64,000 nt of DNA. It comes from Pelotomaculum schinkii (GTDB lineage: Bacteria; Bacillota; Desulfotomaculia; Desulfotomaculales; Pelotomaculaceae). The translations under genes were made by a program, and so were the position numbers. The stretch lies in contig NZ_QFGA01000001.1 in assembly GCF_004369205.1 (NCBI RefSeq), forward strand, positions 2,108,001-2,172,000, written 5' to 3'. Numbering within the stretch: the first letter of the stretch is position 1; each line of letters starts with the position of its first letter. The notes beneath the pieces were generated by a model. That model saw only the letters and a list, made by a program, of their open reading frames with translations, was not told the origin of the DNA and searched no databases. Shown here piece by piece: positions 54,436 through 62,293 of the stretch.

Positions 54436-54591
54436 GAGTCCGGCATACGAAGCGATACCCCAAAGATGTAGGTGCGAATTCATTCGCACAAAGGCAACAT
54501 TGGCTGCCACAAATTCGGCGCTGGCGCGCCGTGTGCGATTGAAATGGCGCCTACATCGGCTGGTATTTTCATGCTATGCGGCGCCGCCGGC
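54436..54591 (+). repeat. R1 element, full length with both flanks, A-B-C
   Basis: It runs from GAGTCCGGCATACGAAGCGA through box A (54472-54489), box B GGCGCTGGCGCGCC (54517-54530) and box C GTGCGATTGAAATGGCGC (54532-54549) to GCGGCGCCGCCGG. The same ends in inverse order occur at 20583-20742. Confidence 0.85.
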
Positions 54592-54602
54592 TTATTATTT
54601 AT

Positions 54603-55373
54603 TCAAGCAATTCCGAACAATCTCCTGCCATTTTCTGTACATGTTTTCGCCAATTTTTCGACATCTATTCCCTTAAGCGTCGCAATCTCTGCCGCGGTAA
54701 AAGCAATGTAAGAGGGTTCGTTGCGTTTGCCCCGGTGCGGCGACGGCGTCAGGTAGGGCGCATCTGTTTCCAGCAGCAGGCGGTCCATGGGAACCCGGCC
54801 GGCTACATCTTTCAACCTGGACGCATTCTGGTAGGTTACCGGCCCGGCAATGGAAATATAAAAGCCCATGGACAGGCATTCCTGCGCCATCTCCCAACTG
54901 CCGGAGTAGCAATGCATGACACCTCCGGCGGCGCCCAGTCCCAACTCGCGCAAGATATCCATGAGATCACCGTGCGCGTCCCGGTCATGAATGATTACCG
55001 GCAAGCTCAGCTCGCGAGCCAGGATTAACTGCTCCCGGAAAACCTTGCGCTGCATTTCCCGGGGGGAAAGATCACGGTAGTAATCCAGCCCAATCTCGCC
55101 CAGCGCCACCACCCTGGGGTGGGCGGACATGTTCTTTAATTCCTCAAGGTAGCCGGGCCCGGCTTCCATCGCATTGTGCGGGTGAAACCCTACGGAAGCA
55201 TATACCATGTCATTATTTTCGGCCAGTGTTATGGCTCGCCGGGAGGATTCCAGGTTGTAGCCCACGTTGTTGATATAGGCCACCCCTGCGCCGCGCGCCC
55301 GTTCCAATACCTCCTCCCGGTCGAGTTCGTACTCCTCTTCAGCAATGTGGGCATGTGTATCAAACAAAAGCAT
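54603..55373 (-). CDS. tatD: TatD-family metal-dependent DNase
   Basis: The 256-residue protein has the TatD motifs LLFDTHAHI, VALGEIGLDYYRD, LPVIIHDRDAH, GGVMHCYSG and LLETDAPYL, which carry the metal-binding His, Glu and Asp residues of this TIM-barrel family. The ATG at 55373 is taken as start (MLLFDTHAH). It lies 20 bases downstream of metG, as in B. subtilis metS-tatD (yabD). Confidence 0.95.
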   Translation of the reverse strand: MLLFDTHAHIAEEEYELDREEVLERARGAGVAYINNVGYNLESSRRAITLAENNDMVYASVGFHPHNAMEAGPGYLEELKNMSAHPRVVALGEIGLDYYRDLSPREMQRKVFREQLILARELSLPVIIHDRDAHGDLMDILRELGLGAAGGVMHCYSGSWEMAQECLSMGFYISIAGPVTYQNASRLKDVAGRVPMDRLLLETDAPYLTPSPHRGKRNEPSYIAFTAAEIATLKGIDVEKLAKTCTENGRRLFGIA

Positions 55374-55392
55374 GGCAATCATCCTGTCCTTT

Positions 55393-56928
55393 TTATACTT
55401 CAATCCGCGGGAAAAGAGCCTGGGCCCGCTTAACTTTTACCCCGGCGGGGAATTTCCCCCAGGCCAGGGAATCCCAGGTTTGCACGTCCTCCCGGCCGGC
55501 CAGGCCCAACTGGGACCAGACCCGCGGGGGCAGTAGAGGCATGTAGGGCGCCGCTATGACGGTGATAAAACGAATGCACTCGGCCAGGTTGTACATGACC
55601 GTAGCCAGCCGCTGCCTCTGAGCCGGGTCTTTGGCCAGGCCCCAGGGCGCCGTCTCGTCCACGTACTTATTGGCGCGTCCCACCAGGCGCCATAAGGCGC
55701 TCAAGGCTCCGGAGAGGTCCAGCGCGTCCATTGCTTCTTCAACTTTTACCGGAGTCTGTTCGGCCAGGTCGATCAATTCCTGATCCGGACCTTCGGGGGC
55801 GCCGGGCGCTTCAACCACACCCTGAAAATATTTTTCAATCATGGCGATGGAGCGGCTGACCAGGTTGCCCAGGTCATTGGCCAGGTCCTTGTTGATCCGC
55901 TCTACCAGAGCGTCCTCGCTATAAGAACCGTCCGAGCCGGGGGGCAGTTCGCGCAGCAGGTAATAGCGGATGGCATCCACCCCGTACTTTTCGATTAAAA
56001 CCAGCGGGTCCACCACATTTCCTTTGGATTTGGACATTTTACCGCTATCGAGCAACAGCCAGCCGTGGCCCACCACCCGCTTGGGCAGTTCGAGTCCAAG
56101 AGCCATCAGGAGACACGGCCAGATGATGCTGTGAAAACGCACAATGTCCTTGCCCATCAGGTGGACATCGGCCGGCCAGTATTTTTTAAAAAGGGTATCG
56201 TCGCCGGTTCCGTAACCCAGCGCGGAGATATAGTTGGTCAAAGCGTCCACCCAGACGTAGATGACATGCTTGGGGTCGAAGGGAACAGGAATACCCCAGT
56301 TAAAGGTGGTCCTTGAAACACAGAGGTCCTCCAGACCGCTCTTAATAAAACTCACCATTTCATTGCGCCGTGAAGTGGGCTGAATAAACTCCGGGTGCTC
56401 CTCTATGTGCTGCAGTAGGCGGTCGGCGTACTTGGAAATCTTAAAAAAATAACTTTCTTCCTGGAGCAGTTCCACCGGACGTCCGCAGTCGGGACAATTG
56501 CCCTCCTCCAGCCTGCTTTCCACCCAAAAAGCTTCACAGGGTGTACAGTACCAGCCTTCGTAGCTGGCCTTGTAGATATCCCCCTGGTCGTATAATCTCT
56601 GAAAGAATTCGGAGACCACCTTTTTGTGACGCGGTTCAGTTGTGCGAATAAAATCATCGTAACTCACTTCCAGGCTACCCCACAGGCTCTTAAAGCCGGC
56701 TACGATTTTATCAACGTATTCCTGAGGGGTCTCACCACGTGATTTGGCCGCCCGCTCAATCTTCTGGCCGTGTTCATCCGAGCCGGTAAGAAAATACGTA
56801 TCCCACCCGGTGAGCTTCTTGAACCGGCTCATGGTGTCTGCAGCCACCGTGGTATAAGCATGCCCGATATGCAGGTTGTCGCTGGGGTAGTAAATCGGGG
56901 TAGTAATGTAAAACGTGCCCTTGCTCAT
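55393..56928 (-). CDS. metG: Methionine-tRNA ligase (short form)
   Basis: The 511-residue class I synthetase has HIGH (residues 20-23), a zinc knuckle with Cys128, Cys131, Cys145 and Cys148, and GKMSKSKGN near 297. It ends right after the anticodon-binding region (LFPRIEV), so it lacks the C-terminal tRNA-binding EMAPII-like domain present in the approximately 660-residue Bacillus enzyme. AAAGGAGG precedes the ATG. Expression is probably controlled by the T-box about 400 bases upstream. tatD follows. Confidence 0.96.
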   Translation of the reverse strand: MSKGTFYITTPIYYPSDNLHIGHAYTTVAADTMSRFKKLTGWDTYFLTGSDEHGQKIERAAKSRGETPQEYVDKIVAGFKSLWGSLEVSYDDFIRTTEPRHKKVVSEFFQRLYDQGDIYKASYEGWYCTPCEAFWVESRLEEGNCPDCGRPVELLQEESYFFKISKYADRLLQHIEEHPEFIQPTSRRNEMVSFIKSGLEDLCVSRTTFNWGIPVPFDPKHVIYVWVDALTNYISALGYGTGDDTLFKKYWPADVHLMGKDIVRFHSIIWPCLLMALGLELPKRVVGHGWLLLDSGKMSKSKGNVVDPLVLIEKYGVDAIRYYLLRELPPGSDGSYSEDALVERINKDLANDLGNLVSRSIAMIEKYFQGVVEAPGAPEGPDQELIDLAEQTPVKVEEAMDALDLSGALSALWRLVGRANKYVDETAPWGLAKDPAQRQRLATVMYNLAECIRFITVIAAPYMPLLPPRVWSQLGLAGREDVQTWDSLAWGKFPAGVKVKRAQALFPRIEV

Positions 56929-56986
56929 AATCTTATTCCTCCTTTGTTTAAGCTATCGAAGTAGACATTATTTTTTTCTTATTTTG

Positions 56987-57279
56987 GTCGTAAGTCGTAA
57001 GGCGTAGGGCGTAAAAAGAATGCCTTCTTTTGTTTGATACTTGAATCTGAAAAATGTTGCAGCTAAAAAGACCCGAAAGAATGCAGTATATACCTACGCC
57101 CTCGACCCATTTAAGCATGAAGGGAAAATTTTTAGTTGTGGCAGAATAAATACAAGAGCTTGTACGACAAGTGCTTCTTTGGTTCACGCATACAAATCTT
57201 TGACACATAAGGAATACAGAATATACCCACGTCTCACGTCCCACGACCCAAGACTAACATATACCTACGCCCTACGACA
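56987..57279. repeat. Two R2-type elements in the metG leader
   Basis: The first (about 56987-57106) starts GTCGTAAGTCGTAAGGCGTA and ends, in reverse orientation, AATGCAGTATATACCTACG. The second (about 57207-57279) shows GGAATACAGAATATACC and ends TACGCCCTACGAC. Both lie between the T-box terminator and the metG start and enlarge the leader. No gene is seen here. Confidence 0.65.
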
Positions 57280-57327
57280 GTTTGATAATACGCCACAACC
57301 TCCTCTTACCAGAAAAAGTTTCAGTAA

Positions 57328-57612
57328 ACAAAAACACTCCCTCCTTGTTACCAAGGGGCGGAGTGTTAATTACCCGCGGTACCACCCTTTTTTACCGGCT
57401 TCTCACGAAGCGGCCTTTCAAGGTACGGGGAAGATCGTTCCCGATACCCAAGCCTGGTAACGGCGCTAATCCCGTCGCGACCTACTGTAAGTTCAGACGC
57501 GCAGCTCCAGGGCCATGTTCAGCCGTCCTTTCCCCGCGGGTTTCCACCCAACCCCGCTCTCTGTCGGGTACTAATACCAGCTTACTCTTCCCCTTCTCAG
57601 CCTTTTTGAAGC
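57328..57612 (-). promoter_or_regulatory. T-box riboswitch (tRNA-Met sensing)
   Basis: The minus strand holds the T-box core AAGGGTGGTACCGCGGG (complement of 57374-57390), the AGAGAGC and GTGGAAACC stem I features, and a terminator with arms ACACTCC/GGAGTGT (57334-57340 and 57360-57366) followed by TTTTTG. GAACATGGCC places an ATG methionine codon (57514-57516) in the expected specifier region. Uncharged tRNA-Met would stabilise the antiterminator and raise metG expression. The 5' end is approximate. Confidence 0.9.
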
Positions 57613-57711
57613 ATTTAAGAAAGCCAACAAACTGATTTTAATCCAAGGGAATCTGATTTGTCAAGTTTTCGACAATCAGGAAAAAAAGTAGTTGATTAGT
57701 AAATAAATGTG

Positions 57712-57740
57712 TTGACTTTTACTGGAATCGTTGGTACCAT
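57712..57740 (+). promoter_or_regulatory. Candidate sigma-A promoter of the AbrB-like gene
   Basis: TTGACT (57712-57717) and TACCAT (57735-57740) are spaced by 17 bases, about 50 bases before the AbrB-like start codon. Confidence 0.5.
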
Positions 57741-57792
57741 TTAGTTGTAAGAAATTTAAACATTATGTCGAATTTTGTAGAGGAGGGATAGC

Positions 57793-58047
57793 ATGAAATC
57801 GACAGGGATTGTCAGAAAGGTGGACGAGCTCGGCAGAGTGGTCATTCCCATTGAATTGCGGCGGACGCTGGGAATTGACGAAAAAGACCCTCTGGAAATC
57901 TACGTAGATAATGAGAAGATTATCTTGAAAAAGTACGAGCCGGCCTGCGTCTTCTGCGGCAACGCTTCGGATGTCCAACACTACCGCGGCAAAATGGTAT
58001 GCCGTGAGTGTGCTCTGGCCATGATTGAAAACGCTCAAGCAATGTAA
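57793..58047 (+). CDS. abrB: AbrB-family transition-state regulator
   Basis: The 84-residue protein has an AbrB DNA-binding N-terminus (residues 1-50; STGIVRKVDELGRVVIPIEL) and a C-terminal piece with two CxxC pairs (CVFCGN and CREC) that could bind zinc, unlike the B. subtilis protein, which has a single cysteine. AbrB represses post-exponential genes. GAGGAGGGA precedes the ATG. It lies between rsmI and metG as in B. subtilis, and is transcribed against them on the plus strand. Confidence 0.9.
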   Translation: MKSTGIVRKVDELGRVVIPIELRRTLGIDEKDPLEIYVDNEKIILKKYEPACVFCGNASDVQHYRGKMVCRECALAMIENAQAM

Positions 58048-58060
58048 TTTGCAGTAATAA

Positions 58061-58086
58061 GAGGGACGAAAGTCTCTCATTTTTTT
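58061..58086 (+). terminator. Terminator of abrB
   Basis: GAGGGAC-GAAA-GTCTCTC forms a short hairpin with a G-T pair, followed by ATTTTTTT, immediately before the convergent rsmI stop codon. Confidence 0.75.
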
Positions 58087-58088
58087 AC

Positions 58089-58946
58089 TCAAGTTTCTTT
58101 CTCAAGTACCGCCTGGTAGACCTCCCGCCTGGAAATACCACGCAAACGGGCAACTTCCCTGAGGGCATCCTTGCGGCCGGCTCCTTTTGCCTCGATTAGG
58201 GCTACATGATCGGCAGGACTCAAGTGAAGCCACTCCGGCTCATTTTTTGCCGGGCTTTCGGCGCCGGCGCCGTCAACAACCAGGGTAAACTCGCCTCGCG
58301 GTTCCTTTTCCCTGAAATGCTCCACTAGTTCGGCCAGCGAACCCCGGATAATTTCTTCATGCAGCTTGGTCAGTTCCCTGGCTGCCGCTGCCGCCCGGTG
58401 GCCAAGGACCTCATACAGGTCAGCCAATGTCGCCCGCAAGCGGTGCGGCGCCTCATAGAAAATAAGAGTACCCTGTTGGGGCTGAAGTTCCCTTAATTTT
58501 TCGCGCCTCGCTTTGGCGGAGCTTGGTAAAAATCCAATAAAAATAAAGCTTTCCGTAGGAAGGCCGGAGACCACCAGGGCTGTAATAGCGGCGCTTGGCC
58601 CTGGTATCGCAGTAACCCCACACCCTTCCCGCAGGGCTAACCCGACCAGTTCCGACCCCTGGTCCGACACTCCCGGCATACCGGCGTCGGAAACCAGGGC
58701 AATATTTTTGCCGGAGCGTAGCAGGTCCAATAGGACCGGCCCCTTGGCGCGCATATTATGGCGGTGGTAGCTGGTAAGCCCGGTATGAATATCATAGCGG
58801 CTCAAAAGTTTCCGGGTGTGACGCGTATCTTCCGCGGCAATCAGGTCGACCTCCCGCAACACCCGCAGGGCGCGCATCGTAATGTCCTCCAGGTTGCCGA
58901 TAGGCGTCGCGCACAGGTAAAGCATCCCTTTTTGCCCTTCTGTCAC
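58089..58946 (-). CDS. rsmI: 16S rRNA (cytidine-2'-O)-methyltransferase
   Basis: The 285-residue protein has the RsmI pattern LYLCATPIGNLEDITMRAL, AEDTRHTRKLLSRYDI, SDAGMPGVSDQGSELV and GPSAAITALVVSGLPTESF. It methylates C1402 of 16S rRNA using SAM. A GTG with GAGGTG 8 bases upstream is the start; the ATG seven codons later is an alternative. It belongs to the yabA-rsmI-abrB neighbourhood. Confidence 0.95.
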   Translation of the reverse strand: MTEGQKGMLYLCATPIGNLEDITMRALRVLREVDLIAAEDTRHTRKLLSRYDIHTGLTSYHRHNMRAKGPVLLDLLRSGKNIALVSDAGMPGVSDQGSELVGLALREGCGVTAIPGPSAAITALVVSGLPTESFIFIGFLPSSAKARREKLRELQPQQGTLIFYEAPHRLRATLADLYEVLGHRAAAAARELTKLHEEIIRGSLAELVEHFREKEPRGEFTLVVDGAGAESPAKNEPEWLHLSPADHVALIEAKGAGRKDALREVARLRGISRREVYQAVLEKET

Positions 58947-59050
58947 AGTGTTTCACCTCACCGGCTGGTTTAAAAGCTCCTCAAAAGACATCCTGCGCAC
59001 CCACATTATAAGGCCAGTGGAATTATATTTCCACGCTGTCTTTTAGAAAA

Positions 59051-59404
59051 TTAAGAGTTGCTCTCTTCAACCTTTTTGCCGGTTGAGGGCTCCGCTTCCT
59101 TGCGCAAAAAGGCCATACAAAAAAGGCACTCTCCAGACCTCCTGCGGCCGAAATAAAGGTTGCAGATATGGAACGCCTGGTCGTACAGTTCAAGGAGGTT
59201 CGAAAAGGCTACGCCGGACTTGCCTTCAGCCTCACTTGCCGCGCCGTTTACCAGATCCGCGCGGTAAAAGGCGGCCAGTTCATTCCTGAGCCGGGAGTTT
59301 TCCTCATCCGCTTCCCGGATTTCATGTTTCAATTCCTGCATTTCAGCAAGCAGGGAATGTAGTTTTGCTTCCATTTCTTTAATGCGTTTGAACAGGCCCT
59401 GCAC
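59051..59404 (-). CDS. yabA: DNA replication initiation control protein YabA
   Basis: The 117-residue protein has an N-terminal coiled coil (FKRIKEMEAKLHSLLAEMQE) and a C-terminal zinc motif HIC...CLFC, the YabA layout. YabA links DnaA to the DnaN clamp and limits initiation. The GTG at 59404 is chosen because GAGGAG lies 8 bases upstream and the length equals that of the family; it overlaps the ricT stop codon by one base. Confidence 0.9.
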   Translation of the reverse strand: MQGLFKRIKEMEAKLHSLLAEMQELKHEIREADEENSRLRNELAAFYRADLVNGAASEAEGKSGVAFSNLLELYDQAFHICNLYFGRRRSGECLFCMAFLRKEAEPSTGKKVEESNS

Positions 59405-60276
59405 TAAACTGTCTCCTCGTTTGATTGCCGGGGGCATTCTTTCTTATAGCCTTTGCACATTTTGGCCTGGCCATCTTTACATACAATTTCTTCACAGGGA
59501 TATTCTTTGATGATTTTACTTTCCTTCAGTTCCACACTGACGTACTTTTTAAATATATTTATACCGACTACCTTACCCTCCCCATCAGGGGTAGTAACCC
59601 AGCTGCCGGGATCAGGAAATTCTCCTCTGGCATGCTCGTAAGACTCGTTTTCGTATTTCAGGCAGCACATCAGCCTGCCGCAGATGCCGGAAATTTTGGT
59701 GGGATTAAGGGAAAGATTTTGCTCCTTGGCCATCCTGATGGAGACGGAAGCAAAATCGGAAAGCCAGGTGGCGCAGCAGAGCTCACGCCCGCAACAGCCA
59801 AGCCCGCCCACCAGTTTGGCTTCGTCCCGGACCCCAATCTGCCTTAGTTCAATCCTGGTCCGGAACACCGCAGCCAGGTCCTTTACCAGTTCACGAAAGT
59901 CAATACGCCCTTCCGCGGTAAAATAAAAAATGATTTTGTTACCGTCAAAGGTCTGCTCAACCCCCACCAGTTTCATAGGCAACTTATGGAATGCAATCTT
60001 CTCCAGACCCACCTGGAAAGCCCTGCATTCTTTTTCTTTGTTAGCGGCAAGTTGCTGGTAATCCTCAACGGTAGCTTTACGGATTACCTTTTTGAGCGGA
60101 GCCACCACTTCATCCTCATTAACTTGCAAAGGGCCCGCCACCACGTCCCCGTACTCGACACCTCTGGCAGTTTCCACAATTACCCCTTCTCCCATGGTCA
60201 GCGGGAGGTCACCGGGGTCAAAATAGTATATCTTACCGGCCTTTTTAAAGCGAATACCGACCACGATTAATTCCAC
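59404..60276 (-). CDS. ricT: PSP1-domain regulatory iron-sulfur protein RicT (YaaT)
   Basis: The 290-residue protein has the PSP1/RicT pattern GDVVAGPLQ, RIDFRELVKDLAAVFRTRIE, and a cysteine set GGLGCCGRELCCATWL and ICGRLMCCLKYE that would bind a 4Fe-4S cluster in the RicAFT complex. RicT promotes phosphorelay function and mRNA processing with RNase Y. The GTG start overlaps the holB stop. The C-terminus adds another cysteine group (CEEIVCKDGQAKMCKGYKKE). Confidence 0.93.
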   Translation of the reverse strand: MELIVVGIRFKKAGKIYYFDPGDLPLTMGEGVIVETARGVEYGDVVAGPLQVNEDEVVAPLKKVIRKATVEDYQQLAANKEKECRAFQVGLEKIAFHKLPMKLVGVEQTFDGNKIIFYFTAEGRIDFRELVKDLAAVFRTRIELRQIGVRDEAKLVGGLGCCGRELCCATWLSDFASVSIRMAKEQNLSLNPTKISGICGRLMCCLKYENESYEHARGEFPDPGSWVTTPDGEGKVVGINIFKKYVSVELKESKIIKEYPCEEIVCKDGQAKMCKGYKKECPRQSNEETV

Positions 60277-61298
60277 TAAACGATTCCCTCCTCTACTCCG
60301 GTTGTTAAGCCCGGAGCCCTTCCTGCCAGATGCAAAAATAGTATATCCAGGGCCAACCGGGTATTGGCGTTGGCCTCAATTTTTTTTCTGGTAGTTTCTA
60401 TCTCTTCTAGTATCTCCAAGAGACGCCCGGTTTCAAAGCTTCCCGCCTCCTTTTCCATGATATCAATATGGTCTAAATGATATAAAAGCCCTGTTTCTCC
60501 AGTTAATTTAAAGACCAGCAGGTCGCGGTACCAGCATTTTAGGATCTCCAGGATAGCGCTTACTTTCTCTTTTTGCTCTGCGATTTGTCCCGCCATCACC
60601 AGCGCCTCGTGGGGAGCGGCTCCGTCCAGGTCATGCGCCAGACGGATCGCGAGGCTTTGCTCCGCCTGGAATGTCCCGGCCGCGTAAGCCAGCGCTTTAC
60701 CCATGCTGCCGCCGGCCATCGCAGCGGTCAGACCCGCTTTAACCGGGTCCAGACCGTGCAGGGCAACCAGCCCTCCGGTCAGCTCCGGCAGGGGTATGCT
60801 TTTGAATGAGCACATCTGGCAGCGGGACAAAATGGTCGGAAGCAGGGACTGCGGCTGGTCGGAAACCAGGATCATGACTGTACCGCCGGGCGGCTCCTCC
60901 AGCGTCTTCAGCAGGCAATTGGAGGCATCCGCGGTCATTAGCTCGGCCTGATTAATCAAAAACACCTTACGTCCGCCCTGGTAGGACCTGTAGGGGATCC
61001 GGCGCAGCATGCCGCGCACCTGTTCAATCTTGATGGACGCTCCTGAGGGCTGTAACGTATAAAGGTCGGGATGGTTATGGTTCGCCGCCTGCCGGCAGGT
61101 ACGGCAGACCCCGCAGGCGTCCCCGGCCGCCGGTTGAGAACAGAGCAGCGCCCGCGCAAAAGCCCGGGCCGTTGTTTTCTTACCCACCCCCGCGGGGCCG
61201 GCAAAGAGGTAGGCATGGACAACATGGCCGCTGGAAACAGCGTTCATCAGAGTTTGGACTATCTGTTGATGGCCGGCTATCTCCCGCAGAAACCTCAT
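60276..61298 (-). CDS. holB: DNA polymerase III subunit delta'
   Basis: The 340-residue clamp-loader subunit has an AAA+ fold with GPAGVGKKTTARAFA (about 34-48), a zinc module with CxxCxxC (GDACGVCRTC), and NCLLKTLEEPPGGTVMILVS. It opens the DnaN clamp with DnaX and HolA. Its ATG overlaps the tmk stop codon, and its stop overlaps ricT. Confidence 0.95.
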   Translation of the reverse strand: MRFLREIAGHQQIVQTLMNAVSSGHVVHAYLFAGPAGVGKKTTARAFARALLCSQPAAGDACGVCRTCRQAANHNHPDLYTLQPSGASIKIEQVRGMLRRIPYRSYQGGRKVFLINQAELMTADASNCLLKTLEEPPGGTVMILVSDQPQSLLPTILSRCQMCSFKSIPLPELTGGLVALHGLDPVKAGLTAAMAGGSMGKALAYAAGTFQAEQSLAIRLAHDLDGAAPHEALVMAGQIAEQKEKVSAILEILKCWYRDLLVFKLTGETGLLYHLDHIDIMEKEAGSFETGRLLEILEEIETTRKKIEANANTRLALDILFLHLAGRAPGLTTGVEEGIV

Positions 61299-61918
61299 CC
61301 CAAAATTTCCTCCACAACCCCAATGATATCGTGATGGACCTGCTCTATGGTACGGTTGGCGTCAATGACACGGTAACGGTCGGGGTCGCGCCCGGCCAGC
61401 GTCAGGTAACCGGCCCGGACTTTACGGTGAAAAACACGGTCCTCCTGTTCTATACGGTCCGCACCCCGGCCTGACCCCGTAATCCTCTCCATACCGGTAT
61501 CACAAAGAAAATCCAAGAGCAGTACCAGGTCGGGCTTCAGTCCGGCCGTTGCCGTCTCGTTCAGCTTTTCTAACTGCCCGACGTCTAAACCCCTGCCAAA
61601 CCCCTGGTAGGCCAGACTGGAGTCGAGAAAGCGGTCGCACAACACTATTTTTCCTTCCTGCAAGGCGGGCAAAATCACCTGCGCCACGTGCTGCGCCCGG
61701 GCGGCGGCATAAAGGAGGGCTTCGGCGACGGGGACCAGTTCGCTATGTTGCGGGTTGAGCAGCAACTCACGGACAGTCTCCCCAATTCTTGTCCCCCCCG
61801 GTTCCCTGGTGTACAGCACCGGGCAACCCCGGGCGGACAGTTTATCACCCAAAAGCTTTAGCTGGGTGGTCTTGCCGGAGCCGTCGATACCTTCAAAAAC
61901 TAAAAACTTTCCCTTCAT
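61295..61918 (-). CDS. tmk: Thymidylate kinase
   Basis: The 207-residue kinase starts KFLVFEGIDGSGKTTQLKLL (P-loop residues 9-18) and contains TREPGGTRIGE and DRFLDSSLAYQGFGRG. It converts dTMP to dTDP. The ATG at 61918 follows GAGGTGC; upstream in-frame codons run through R2 repeat DNA and are not coding. It heads the overlapping tmk-holB-ricT-yabA group. Confidence 0.97.
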   Translation of the reverse strand: MKGKFLVFEGIDGSGKTTQLKLLGDKLSARGCPVLYTREPGGTRIGETVRELLLNPQHSELVPVAEALLYAAARAQHVAQVILPALQEGKIVLCDRFLDSSLAYQGFGRGLDVGQLEKLNETATAGLKPDLVLLLDFLCDTGMERITGSGRGADRIEQEDRVFHRKVRAGYLTLAGRDPDRYRVIDANRTIEQVHHDIIGVVEEILG

Positions 61919-61938
61919 GCTAAAGCACCTCAAAATTT

Positions 61939-62031
61939 GGTCGTAGGTCGTAAGGCGTAGGTCGTAAGGTGTATACTGCATTCCTCTTAGTCGCATGTCG
62001 TGATACGTGGATGTATTCTGTATTCCTACAG
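61939..62031. repeat. R2 repeat upstream of tmk
   Basis: GTCGTAGGTCGTAAGGCGTA is followed by TATACTGCATTCCTCTTAG and a second, decayed core GTATTCTGTATTCCTAC. Confidence 0.7.
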
Positions 62032-62103
62032 TAAACAAAAACTGATTGTTAATCACAACAGTGAAAATATGCAATCATATAGTATTACCTGACTGGTGTA
62101 GTG

Positions 62104-62190
62104 TAGGTGCGATTTCAATCGCACAACGGGGCGTTAGCGCCGTACTTGGGCATCTAATGTAGCTTTTGTGCGAATGAATTCGCACCTACA
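62104..62190 (-). repeat. R1 element, C-B-A, intact palindromes
   Basis: Box C GTGCGATTTCAATCGCAC (62107-62124), box B GGGGCGTTAGCGCCG (62128-62142) and box A GTGCGAATGAATTCGCAC (62168-62185) are all present. The gap 61919-62293 holds only this and the R2 run. Confidence 0.85.
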
Positions 62191-62293
62191 TCCGAGCAAT
62201 ATAGCAGAAGCCGAAATAATTTTTGGAGCAGCGAAACGCTAATTAAGCTATTAAGTCGCTCAATTTAAGCGCTTGTCGTACAGGCTCTTGTAG

